Assembly: GCA_003140705.1 (NCBI GenBank)
Contig: PLKU01000082.1
Span: forward strand, 1-13,995
From: Acidobacteriaceae bacterium
GTDB taxonomy: Bacteria > Acidobacteriota > Terriglobia > Terriglobales > Acidobacteriaceae
Length of the DNA: 13,995 bases
Direction of reading: 5' to 3'
Shown here one piece after another: positions 1 through 7,219 of this stretch; the stretch's first letter is position 1; every line of letters starts with the position of its first letter. The translations under genes and the position numbers were made by a program. Under the pieces are notes generated by a model that was not told the origin of the DNA, searched no databases, and was given only the letters and a program-made list of their open reading frames with translations.

Positions 1-551
1 TCGAACCCTGCCACTTGCGGTATCTCTCGGGGCAGCAATGACTGTTGGATCTCCCGAGCTCGTTCGAACTCCTGCTCCTGCATCTCAAGCTGGGCAGCCC
101 CCCGATCCACCGACTGCTGCAACTCCACGTTGCGCTGCTCAAGTTGTTCCTTGGTGCTGTGGTAAAGAAACGAAAGGGTACCAAAAACGCAGATCACCAG
201 ATAGGGAAACTTCCATCCGGTTCGAATCAGATGCAAAAGTGTCTGCGGAGTTGGTGGAGCGATCAACCAAACGACCGCACTCGAGAATATATAAATCGGG
301 ATCGCCACAAGAAGGAGGATTGGTACGAATATCAGCCAATTGAATGGAAATCGCCTCCTCGAATAGAGGAACTCCAGGCGACCGATGGCAGGGGAAAGAA
401 AATTCCCGATGCACAGCGAGTAAAGCAGAACAGTAAAAGGATTGATCTGCTCTCCGTTGGCCCAGAAGATTGCGCCCACGACTGCGGAAATAGCGATGTA
501 AACGCTTTGTTGCCGAAGGAAACGAGCCAGAATTGAAACCTTTACTTTCAC
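1..551 (-). CDS. SpoIIE/PP2C-family (RsbU-like) membrane serine phosphatase, C-terminus cut by left edge
   Basis: Only the first 183 residues lie in the window. Four hydrophobic segments are visible at about residues 17-31, 38-57, 72-98 and 116-131, followed by a charged, probably coiled-coil stretch (about 133-165). It ends with AREIQQSLLPREIPQVAGF at 165-183. That ending is the entry motif I know from RsbU/SpoIIE-type PP2C phosphatases, where a membrane or sensor part drives dephosphorylation of anti-sigma-factor antagonists. The metal-binding catalytic core would lie left of position 1, so phosphatase activity is inferred. The start is taken as GTG at 551, the only start codon after an in-frame TAG at 570-572; no good Shine-Dalgarno precedes it. 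It lies 39 nt after the murB stop on the same strand and is probably co-transcribed with it. A LytS-like or other two-component membrane protein is less likely given the terminal motif. Confidence 0.72.
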   Translation of the reverse strand, partial: MKVKVSILARFLRQQSVYIAISAVVGAIFWANGEQINPFTVLLYSLCIGNFLSPAIGRLEFLYSRRRFPFNWLIFVPILLLVAIPIYIFSSAVVWLIAPPTPQTLLHLIRTGWKFPYLVICVFGTLSFLYHSTKEQLEQRNVELQQSVDRGAAQLEMQEQEFERAREIQQSLLPREIPQVAGF

Positions 552-590
552 ACGACACCGGCTTGCTCGCTACTGGACTAACCAATTATT

Positions 591-1691
591 CTATTCCTGC
601 CGCTGAAACCCCACGAGAACAGGCTCCATCGCCAGCCGAATGCCGAATCGATCTTCCACCGCGTCAGCAATGCTGCTCGCCAAAGCAAGCACTTCCGTGG
701 CACTCGCGCCTCCCTTGTTGATCAGCGCCAGCGTATGTCGCGGCGAGACGCCCGCGGCACCAAGCGTATAACCTTTGGCAAACCCTGACTGCTCAATCAG
801 CCATGCAGCAGGTACCTTCACCCTACCCACATTCTCTGCTCCCACCCCCGCCGGAAAACGCGGCGGCCCTTTCTCGCTGCTGGCGGCGATGCGCTTCAAC
901 TGCTCCTTCGTCACCACGGGATTCTTGAAGAAGCTGCCCGCGCTTCGGCAATCGGGATCGCCCTCAACCAAAAGCATCCCCTTGGATTCCCTGACCCTCC
1001 GCACGATTGCCGCCACCTCGGCCAGGCTCGGTTGCCCTCCGCCGGACTGATTCTCATGAACTGCCCGCAGTAAGTCCGCATACCTCAGCGTCGGTTCTCC
1101 GTCCGCAGTCAGCCGAAAGTCCACCCGCGTTACGATAAAACGATTGTGATCCTCCGAATTGAAGCGACTGTGTCGATAGGCAAAGCCGCACTCCGATGCC
1201 GCGAACTCAACAAATGCTTGGTCCTCAAGATCGAAGGCCCGAACCCGCTCGATTGCGGATGCGACCTCCTGTCCGTAAGCGCCAACATTTTGAACAGGGG
1301 TTCCGCCCACCGTGCCCGGTATACCCGCCAGGCACTCAACCCCCGCACAGTTGTCCTGGGCCGTTCGCTCGACAAAGCCGTCCCAGTCCTCGCCTGCATA
1401 TACCTTGTAGACCCGTTTGCCCAACTCATCCGGACGACCTGAACCAGAATCCGCCTCGACCGCTTCGGTACCGCGCAGTCCCACCCGGAGCACCAGCCCA
1501 TCGAATCCCGAATCTGACACCAGCAGGTTGCTGCCCCCGCCCAGCACAAAAAGCGGATGCCCCCGCACCCGCGCCCAGTCGGTTGCCTCCACAATCTCTT
1601 CCTCGCTCGTAGCCTCGACAAACCAGCGTGCCGGGCCTCCAATGCCAATGGTGGTGAATGGTGCAAGCGGAATGTTCTCGAGAATATCCAA
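591..1691 (-). CDS. murB: UDP-N-acetylenolpyruvoylglucosamine reductase MurB
   Basis: MurB is the cytoplasmic FAD enzyme that reduces UDP-GlcNAc-enolpyruvate with NADPH to UDP-MurNAc, the second committed step of peptidoglycan precursor synthesis. The 366 residues show PLAPFTTIGIGGPA near the N-terminus, the FAD-binding GGGSNLLVSD (51-60), GIPGTVGGTPVQNVGAYG (123-140), YRHSRF with the expected Tyr-Arg (172-173), AGSFFKNPVV with the proton-donor Ser at 253, and MEPVLVG with the expected catalytic Glu at 356. The Tyr-Arg-x-Ser loop marks the E. coli-like type I enzyme; the length is slightly above the usual 340 or so. The start is TTG at 1691: it is the only start codon after an in-frame TAA at 1701-1703, and it places the conserved PLAP motif at the normal distance. 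No clear ribosome binding site precedes it. The gene is divergent from the secreted-protein gene at 1778 and lies upstream of the phosphatase gene. Confidence 0.96.
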   Translation of the reverse strand: MDILENIPLAPFTTIGIGGPARWFVEATSEEEIVEATDWARVRGHPLFVLGGGSNLLVSDSGFDGLVLRVGLRGTEAVEADSGSGRPDELGKRVYKVYAGEDWDGFVERTAQDNCAGVECLAGIPGTVGGTPVQNVGAYGQEVASAIERVRAFDLEDQAFVEFAASECGFAYRHSRFNSEDHNRFIVTRVDFRLTADGEPTLRYADLLRAVHENQSGGGQPSLAEVAAIVRRVRESKGMLLVEGDPDCRSAGSFFKNPVVTKEQLKRIAASSEKGPPRFPAGVGAENVGRVKVPAAWLIEQSGFAKGYTLGAAGVSPRHTLALINKGGASATEVLALASSIADAVEDRFGIRLAMEPVLVGFQRQE

Positions 1692-1777
1692 GCAGCAAGA
1701 TTACAGGAAGCCGGGGTCGGTGGAACAGCGCAACAAATTCCGTTGTAAACTTCAATCGATTCATGCGGAGCGCTCCA

Positions 1778-2983
1778 ATGAAGACCACCTTGCTGCACGT
1801 CACGCTGGTTGTTTTCTGCCTTTATTCTGCTGAAGCCCTGAGGGGCCAGACTATTGCATCGAATGGGGCGCATGCGCCCGATCCGGACAGCGGTATTTCT
1901 GGGCATGTAGACGGCCTGTTTATTCCACTCGTTACCGGACAGCCATTTCACGCTAGGATCCCAGTCGAGATCAAGCGGCAACTTCCGGATGGCACGACGG
2001 TTTCGCAGAAATACTATACATTGGTAGCTCGCGACGGCACAGGCCGCGAATATCGCGAGGCCCGTGATTTGGTTGCCGCCGATTCAGACCGCGAACCACC
2101 TGTGATGCGCACAATTGTTTACGATCCCAAAACCTCCCTCATCACCACCTGCACCCCGGAACGGCGCGTCTGCCGGCAATCCACGTTTGACCCCACCTCT
2201 CATCCTGCCGATGAACCGGTAGGGCCTTCGAGCGACGGAAAATCAGTCCTGACTCGCGAGAGTTTGGGCACCAAGACCATGGATGGTCTTGAGGTGGTGG
2301 GCACGCGGGAGACGCGAACCATCAGCCCTGGAACCTTTGGCAACGACAAGCCAGTCGTGGTGGTGAAGGAAATCTGGCACTCGCCTCAGTTGCAGTTCAA
2401 TCTGTCGGTAACTCGAATGGATCCTCGCAACGGAACACAGAAACTTGAAGTTGCCGACTTGAAGCTCGGAGAACCAGGACCTGAGTGGTTCGCGATGCCG
2501 GACGGTTTTCGGCTGGTTACTGAGCGGACCGTGATGAATCGCCCAGCCGGACCAGCTGAACTTGAGCCGCTCCTGGAAAAGAGCATTACCGGGATGACAC
2601 CCGAGCAATTGGCAACTGCCTTGCAGCCCGTCGAGGTGGCAATTGGCAAATACGCAACAGCGCACGCAGAGGCCGCGCCGAAGGATCGAAATGATGCTTA
2701 TGCAGGTCAGGTGAGGATGAGACTTTCCAGCGATCTCCATATGATCCAGCAACCCCCCCCTCCTCCAAAGGCTCAGCTTTCAGAATCGGAGCTTCGGCTG
2801 AACCAGGTGTTTCACGAGGTCCTGGACTCTCCGTGCCTCAACAAACCTGAAGCCGGAGACCCTCCCAACATGCCTTCAGGCAAGGAGGCTCTGAGCGCCG
2901 AAGAGCAGGCGTGGGATGGGCTGCGCGATGCCTGGACGGCCTTTCTCGCTGACTGTCGGCAGATTTGCGAATGCAGGAGATGA
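1778..2983 (+). CDS. Secreted acidobacterial-type protein with C-terminal LprI-like helical module
   Basis: I do not know a function for this 401-residue protein. Residues 1-24 look like a Sec signal peptide (MKTT, a hydrophobic core, then AEALRGQ). Residues about 44-250 resemble a secreted domain common in Acidobacteria, with VTGQPFHARI (52-61), RDGTGREYREAR (85-96), GTFGNDKPVVVVKEIW (185-200), DPRNGT (215-220) and EPGPEWFAMPDGF (232-244). A linker contains five prolines (326-330). Residues 335-391 form a helical module reminiscent of LprI/DUF1311 lysozyme-inhibitor-like domains (LNQVF, CLN, RDAWTAFLA). The start at 1778 is chosen over earlier in-frame starts because GGAG (1767-1770) lies 7 nt upstream and the signal peptide then begins at once. 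The last nine or so residues (CRQICECRR) look like a frame-shifted tail compared with the next gene. Its stop overlaps the next start as ATGA. Confidence 0.72.
   Translation: MKTTLLHVTLVVFCLYSAEALRGQTIASNGAHAPDPDSGISGHVDGLFIPLVTGQPFHARIPVEIKRQLPDGTTVSQKYYTLVARDGTGREYREARDLVAADSDREPPVMRTIVYDPKTSLITTCTPERRVCRQSTFDPTSHPADEPVGPSSDGKSVLTRESLGTKTMDGLEVVGTRETRTISPGTFGNDKPVVVVKEIWHSPQLQFNLSVTRMDPRNGTQKLEVADLKLGEPGPEWFAMPDGFRLVTERTVMNRPAGPAELEPLLEKSITGMTPEQLATALQPVEVAIGKYATAHAEAAPKDRNDAYAGQVRMRLSSDLHMIQQPPPPPKAQLSESELRLNQVFHEVLDSPCLNKPEAGDPPNMPSGKEALSAEEQAWDGLRDAWTAFLADCRQICECRR
2753..2760 (+). repeat. C8 homopolymer within coding sequence
   Basis: Eight consecutive C lie in the proline linker between the two domains of the secreted protein and are followed by TCCTCC. 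The tract codes for prolines, and the reading frame is open on both sides at this length. Confidence 0.9.
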
Positions 2984-3200
2984 ACCGGCCGCCGACTCAG
3001 GACCAGTTTGAAGAAGCCGATCTCCACATGAATCAGGCTTTTCGCGTGGTCATTGCGTCTTCGTGCTTGAACGAGCCGATTCCGGCCGACCCGCCCAATG
3101 CGCCCACCAGCGAGGAGAAGCTGCGCACCGAACAGCGCGACTGGGTGGCCATGCGCGACACGTGGACCGCATTTCTCGCAACTCTATTTCCCAATGCGGG
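2779..3200 (+). repeat. Tandem duplication of an LprI-like module (about 225-230 nt per unit)
   Basis: Two diverged copies lie in tandem, one at the end of the 1778 gene and one in the 2980 gene. The WTAFLA codons are at 2933-2950 and 3163-3180, 230 nt apart. Just beyond, atttgcgaatgcagg (2963-2977) matches atttcccaatgcggg (3186-3200) in 12 of 15 bases, but only 223 nt apart. The 7-nt difference shifts the reading frame of copy one relative to copy two. Confidence 0.65.
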
Positions 3201-3303
3201 CCACGCAGGCTTCGGGTACATGCTCACAGAGGAACGCGCAAATGAATTGCGCCAAATTCAGAATGTGGAGAGGAACCGTGGGTGCAGTTTTAGCGACCAA
3301 TGA
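2980..3303 (+). CDS. Small protein carrying a second copy of the LprI-like module
   Basis: This 107-residue product has no signal peptide of its own. Its residues 11-67 align without gaps to residues 335-391 of the preceding protein; I count 28 identities in 57 positions, including NQ, CLN, DPPN, RD and WTAFLA. It then continues through FPNAGHAGFGYMLTEERANELR (69-91), a tail the first copy lacks. The start at 2980 is chosen because it overlaps the upstream stop as ATGA, which favours translational coupling. The only Shine-Dalgarno-like AGGAG directly abuts this ATG. In-frame alternatives are ATG 2971 and TTG 2965. Without a signal peptide the product would stay cytoplasmic, unlike its partner, so it may be the detached end of what was one secreted two-module protein. 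The LprI resemblance is weak and no function is assigned. Confidence 0.55.
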   Translation: MNRPPTQDQFEEADLHMNQAFRVVIASSCLNEPIPADPPNAPTSEEKLRTEQRDWVAMRDTWTAFLATLFPNAGHAGFGYMLTEERANELRQIQNVERNRGCSFSDQ

Positions 3304-3365
3304 CGGTTTGCAGGTAGCCGCCGCGGGCGCAATCCCGTAGAATCAATACAGGCAACTTCCCAGCC

Positions 3366-3370
3366 GGAGG
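3366..3370 (+). promoter_or_regulatory. Ribosome binding site of the bacilliredoxin gene
   Basis: GGAGG lies 5 nt before the ATG at 3376, one of the strongest Shine-Dalgarno sequences in the window, and fixes that start. A TAGAAT at 3338-3343 might be a -10 element, but I see no matching -35. Confidence 0.75.
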
Positions 3371-3375
3371 CAAAC

Positions 3376-3804
3376 ATGTACCCTGAATTGATGGTAATCC
3401 CCATGCGCGAGGAGTTGGTCCGCGCAGGTATCAACGAAACCCGCACCGCGGAAGACGTGGATGCGGCGCTGGCTCTACCCGGTACAACCATGCTGGTGGT
3501 CAACTCCATCTGCGGCTGCGCGGCGGGCAAGATGCGTCCCGGCGTCCGCTTGGCCCTCGCCAACTCCACTAACCTTCCCGACCACAAGATCACCGTGTTT
3601 GCCGGACAGGACCACGAAGCTACACAGCGTGCTCGCAGCTACTTTGAAGGCAACCCGCCAAGTTCTCCGGCCATCGCCATCCTCCGCGACGGAAAGCTTG
3701 TCTATCTCATGCAGCGCTACATTATCGAGCAGTCCACCGCACAGCAGATTGCCGGCGAACTGGTTCGCGCATTCGATGAGTTCTGCGCCAAGGCAACTGC
3801 CTGA
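3376..3804 (+). CDS. BrxA/BrxB-family bacilliredoxin
   Basis: The family (B. subtilis YphP/YqiW) has a thioredoxin-like fold and removes bacillithiol from mixed disulfides on oxidised proteins in the cytoplasm. The 142 residues match the family length and begin MYPELMVIPMREEL. NSICGCAAGKMRPGV carries the characteristic Cys-Gly-Cys at residues 46-48, and a later SPAIAILRDGKLVYLMQRYIIE segment (93-114) corresponds to the conserved C-terminal half. No signal peptide is present. The gene stands alone between the upstream plus-strand pair and a convergent operon, with its own strong ribosome binding site and a hairpin terminator 27 nt after the stop. If the organism makes bacillithiol, this would be its repair enzyme; the window holds no bsh gene to confirm that. 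Confidence 0.93.
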   Translation: MYPELMVIPMREELVRAGINETRTAEDVDAALALPGTTMLVVNSICGCAAGKMRPGVRLALANSTNLPDHKITVFAGQDHEATQRARSYFEGNPPSSPAIAILRDGKLVYLMQRYIIEQSTAQQIAGELVRAFDEFCAKATA

Positions 3805-3831
3805 TACGGTCCCTGTTAAGTCTCAGCATCA

Positions 3832-3859
3832 AAACGGCCTCCTGCACAGGAGGCCGTTT
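3832..3859. terminator. Bidirectional intrinsic terminator between bacilliredoxin and the APC operon
   Basis: AAACGGCCTCCTG (3832-3844) and CAGGAGGCCGTTT (3847-3859) are exact reverse complements. This gives a 12-bp GC-rich stem with a GCAC loop and T-rich ends on both strands (GTTTCATTT on plus, GTTTTGATG on minus). It lies 27 nt after the bacilliredoxin stop and about 30 nt after the stop of the convergent transporter gene, so it can serve both. Confidence 0.87.
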
Positions 3860-3889
3860 CATTTCGAGATCTACTCGATCTGCCAGTAA

Positions 3890-5509
3890 TTAGTCGCCTT
3901 CGGTCGCCTCGGGCAGCGCCTGCACCTTGCTGTGCTTGATGGAATACAGGAAATACACAACCATCCCGATTGCCAGCCAAACCACCAGACGAATCCAGTT
4001 CGCTTTCCCCAGGCTGACCATCATTGTCAGATTGAAGGCAACCCCAAGAGCTGGCACAATCGGCAGCTTCCCGCCAAAATAGATCCCTGGCGTGCGAAAA
4101 GGTCGAGGCTGATTTGGTGCCGTAAAGCGCAGTACAACAATCGACACGCAGACCATGACGAAAGCCAGCAGCGTGCCTATATTGACCATCTTTCCGATGT
4201 TGTCGATAGGCGTCACCGATCCCACAGCCGCCGCCAGGCAGCCCACGAGAATCGTGTTCTTCCATGGGGTGTGAAACCTGGGGTGAATGGCAGCGAAAAA
4301 CTTCTTGGGTAGAAGACCGTCTGAAGCCATTGCATACAGAACACGCGTCTGACCGATCAGCATGACCAGCATCACCGAAGTCAGCCCGGCCAGTGCGCCG
4401 CAGGTGACGATATTCCCAGCCCATCCCACGTCATGATCCAGGAACGCATGCGTCAGAGGCGCTTCCACATTTACCAGCTTCCAGGGGACCATGCCCGTGA
4501 GCACGCCTGCAACCGAGACATACAGAATTGTGCAGATAAGCAGGGAAAGAATAATGCCGATGGGAAGATCGCGCTGCGGGTTCCTGGCCTCTTGTGCTGT
4601 GGTTGAGATCGCATCGAAGCCGATATACGCAAAAAAGATATAGCCTGCAGCGGCACTGATCCCGGCAAAACCGAAAGGCGCAAACGTCGTCCAGCTATGC
4701 CCCCAGTAATCGGGATGAATGTACTTGATTCCAAGTCCAATCACGAATAGTACAACCGTGACCTTGATGAACACGATCGCCGAGTTGAACTTTGCACTCT
4801 CCTGAATTCCAATGACAAGAATCGTTGTGATCACCAGTGCAATAACAAATGCCGGTACATTGAACCCAATATCGATTCCAAAAACTTGCGGAGCATTCAA
4901 AAGCGCATGCGCGCGAGTCATGAGGTCAGCCGAGGGCGCAACCATCAACTTGTCCAATGCAGCCACAAATTCAGGGGAGCCGGGAACAGTTCCTGGATGC
5001 GTCTGAGTGACGATATCCCGCGCGATGGCCTTCTGCGCTGTAGCCAGGCCAGTCCAGTGGTCATAACTCAGCCAAAGCGGCAAACGAATCCCGAAGATCT
5101 TCAGGAACTCGACAAAGTTGTTTGACCAGCCCGAAGACACCGTGCTTGCCCCCATGGCGTATTCCAGCGTCAGGTCCCAACCAATAATCCATGCGAATAT
5201 CTCACCCAGCGTGGCGTAGGAATAGGTGTACGCCGACCCGGCCAGCGGAATCATCGCCGCAAACTCTGAGTAACAAAGCGCGGCAAATGCACAACCCAGC
5301 CCTGAAAACACAAATGAGAGTGTGAGGCTCGGTCCAGCGTAATGCGCGCCCAGCCCGGACATCACAAAAATGCCCGCGCCGATTACCGCGCCAACGCCCA
5401 GCGCTGTAAGCGATATTGGACCAAGCACCCGCTCAAGATGTTCTTTGCCCTCTTCCTTGGCCTCTGAAATGATCAGGCTCAATGGCTTCCGTTTGAATAG
5501 ATTCGCCAT
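3890..5509 (-). CDS. APC-superfamily amino acid permease, cationic amino acid transporter (CAT/YfnA-like) type
   Basis: This is a 539-residue inner-membrane secondary transporter with about 12 hydrophobic segments. The N-terminal lead RKPLSLIISEAKEEG followed by HLERVLGPISLTALGVGAVIGAGIF (24-48) is typical of CAT-type APC proteins such as YfnA and GkApcT; the glycine-rich unwound TM1 is GAVIGAGIF (40-48). YSEFAAMIPLAGSAYTYSY (80-98) covers TM2-3, and FDAISTTAQEARNPQRDLPIGI (298-319) is the conserved TM6-loop signature. A hydrophilic insertion at about 152-214 lies in an extracytoplasmic loop and is longer than I would expect. The start is ATG at 5509, preceded by GAAGGAG about 11 nt upstream. 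It follows the second transporter gene by 28 nt, so the two probably form an operon. The substrate is uncertain; subtype resemblance favours a broad or cationic amino acid range. Confidence 0.9.
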   Translation of the reverse strand: MANLFKRKPLSLIISEAKEEGKEHLERVLGPISLTALGVGAVIGAGIFVMSGLGAHYAGPSLTLSFVFSGLGCAFAALCYSEFAAMIPLAGSAYTYSYATLGEIFAWIIGWDLTLEYAMGASTVSSGWSNNFVEFLKIFGIRLPLWLSYDHWTGLATAQKAIARDIVTQTHPGTVPGSPEFVAALDKLMVAPSADLMTRAHALLNAPQVFGIDIGFNVPAFVIALVITTILVIGIQESAKFNSAIVFIKVTVVLFVIGLGIKYIHPDYWGHSWTTFAPFGFAGISAAAGYIFFAYIGFDAISTTAQEARNPQRDLPIGIILSLLICTILYVSVAGVLTGMVPWKLVNVEAPLTHAFLDHDVGWAGNIVTCGALAGLTSVMLVMLIGQTRVLYAMASDGLLPKKFFAAIHPRFHTPWKNTILVGCLAAAVGSVTPIDNIGKMVNIGTLLAFVMVCVSIVVLRFTAPNQPRPFRTPGIYFGGKLPIVPALGVAFNLTMMVSLGKANWIRLVVWLAIGMVVYFLYSIKHSKVQALPEATEGD

Positions 5510-5537
5510 GCGAATAGGCTACTCCTTCAACTAAGGG

Positions 5538-7103
5538 TCAAACTGTTTCAGATTTTCTCCGCGAGGACCAGAAGACATATACGGGGATGCCCAGCAACAC
5601 CAGAACTAGGCCGGGCCACGTGTACTGGGGCTTGTATCGCAATAATACGACACAGATTCCGGATGCCAACACAATATACAGCGCCGGCAGTACCGGATAA
5701 CCTAGCGCTTTGTAAGGGCGTGGGGTATTCGGCTGCTTGAAGCGCAACACAAAAAGTCCCACGATCGTCAAAATGTAGAACACCAGCACCGCAAAGGTGA
5801 TGTAATCCAGCAACTGCCCGTACGAACCTGAAATGCAAAGCACCGTTGCCCAGGCCGCCTGCACCAGCAAACCCGCGACAGGTGTCTTGAAGCGCGGATG
5901 CAGCTTGCCCACGGATTTAAAGAACAGTCCGTCGCGGCTCATGGCATAGTAGACGCGCGCTCCAGCCAGCGTCATTCCGTTGGCACATCCGAACGTTGAA
6001 ACCAGAATCGCCGCGGCCATCAGCCACGCACCACCAGAATGAAACACCTGCTCCAGAACAGCAGTAGCAACTCGATCCTCAGCTGCGTACTGCACACCCC
6101 TCGCCATCACCGTTGCCCCGTTCGGATCTCCATGCATGGGCAACACCAGGATGTAAGCCAGCGACACAAGAAAGTACACCGTCAGCACAAACCCTGTGCC
6201 CAGCACCAGGGAGAGAGGAATATTGCGCCTGGGATTCCTCACCTCGCCCGCAGTAAACGTGATGTTGTTCCACGCGTCGGCTGAGAATAATGAACCCACC
6301 TGCACCACTGCCAGAATCACCAGCAGGTTCACCAGGACGATCGGTCCCCCGACACCCACCTGCACCGGATGCAACGAACTCCAATCCGCGTTCTTCCAGA
6401 AGTGGTTCCAGCCGGGGCCAAAGTTCGCGGCCCAGGCCGTTGCATTGCGCCCCACAGTAAATCCGAACAGAATTAAGGCAGCCAGGGAGAATGCCTTCGC
6501 CGAAGTGAATACGTTCTGGATCAGCGCGCCCAGCTGCACGCCAAAGATATTCACCACAGCGAGAAAGACGACAATGAATATCCCGGTCAGGTTGGCTGTG
6601 CTGACGCCGATCTCCATATTGCCAAGCACCATCGGCCCAACCTTCAGCGGCGGAACATGCGCAATATGCCAGAGCCAGTGCGTTGTTGAAATAGAGGGAA
6701 AGAAGACACCAAGAAACTTGCCGAAGGCCACGCAAACGGCCGCAATCGTCCCCGTCTGAATCACCAGGAAGAGAGTCCATCCGTAGAGAAATCCCCACAG
6801 CGGTCCCAGCGACTCGCGCAGATAAACGTACTGGCCGCCGGCCTTGGGCATCATGGCCGCCAGTTCCCCGTAGCTCAACGCAGCGGTAATCGTCATCACC
6901 GCGGTCACGATCCACGCACCCAGATAAAGCGCTGGTGAGTTCGTCCCCCGAGCAATATCCGCGCCCACAATAAAAATGCCGGACCCGATCATGGATCCGA
7001 TCACCAGCGCCGTTGAGCTGAAAAGGCCGAGACTCTGCACCAACTTGGGAGCGTTGGGCGAATCAGCGGCCCCGGGAATGGAGGTGTGCCCTGAAGTCGT
7101 CAC
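5538..7103 (-). CDS. APC-superfamily amino acid permease, LAT/SteT-like type
   Basis: This 521-residue polytopic inner-membrane transporter has the APC TM1 signature ALVIGSMIGSGIFIVG (32-47), followed by YGELAAMMPKAGGQYVYLRE (78-97) for TM2-3 and FTAGEVRNPRRNIPLSL for the post-TM6 loop. The spacing and the MMPKAGGQYVYLRE form resemble the L-type amino acid transporter branch, so it differs in subtype from its neighbour. The start is GTG at 7103, directly after an in-frame TAA (7104-7106); no convincing ribosome binding site is visible, but the conserved TM1 leaves little room for a later start. It is the first gene of a probable two-gene transporter operon. The 116 nt upstream of it could hold a promoter, although thiE is transcribed toward it and read-through is possible. 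Confidence 0.88.
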   Translation of the reverse strand: MTTSGHTSIPGAADSPNAPKLVQSLGLFSSTALVIGSMIGSGIFIVGADIARGTNSPALYLGAWIVTAVMTITAALSYGELAAMMPKAGGQYVYLRESLGPLWGFLYGWTLFLVIQTGTIAAVCVAFGKFLGVFFPSISTTHWLWHIAHVPPLKVGPMVLGNMEIGVSTANLTGIFIVVFLAVVNIFGVQLGALIQNVFTSAKAFSLAALILFGFTVGRNATAWAANFGPGWNHFWKNADWSSLHPVQVGVGGPIVLVNLLVILAVVQVGSLFSADAWNNITFTAGEVRNPRRNIPLSLVLGTGFVLTVYFLVSLAYILVLPMHGDPNGATVMARGVQYAAEDRVATAVLEQVFHSGGAWLMAAAILVSTFGCANGMTLAGARVYYAMSRDGLFFKSVGKLHPRFKTPVAGLLVQAAWATVLCISGSYGQLLDYITFAVLVFYILTIVGLFVLRFKQPNTPRPYKALGYPVLPALYIVLASGICVVLLRYKPQYTWPGLVLVLLGIPVYVFWSSRRKSETV

Positions 7104-7219
7104 TTAATCAAAGTTTTAACGGATTTAGCTGCGGATGTCTTTAGTTTTCTCAAAGTGTCCTGCTTCAAAAGCGCACTAGCTCTCGATACCGGGCGCGATT
7201 CGGTCCGAGCCTTCCCACT

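Noticed and set aside
139..585. A 148-codon minus-strand frame at the left end
   Set aside because: The alternative minus frame running to the edge has transmembrane segments and the SpoIIE entry motif; this one has neither.
1658..1777. A 40-residue N-terminal extension of the secreted protein
   Set aside because: It would overlap the murB start region and bury the signal peptide; the ATG at 1778 has a ribosome binding site.
1130..1981. A 283-codon minus-strand frame overlapping murB and the divergent intergenic region
   Set aside because: It overlaps murB on the same strand in another frame, and the product has the Trp/Arg/Cys-rich look of a non-coding frame.
7104..7219. A promoter for the transporter operon (TTGAGA/TAAATC-like boxes)
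   Set aside because: Spacing and match to a sigma-70 consensus are poor; I could not choose one pair over others.
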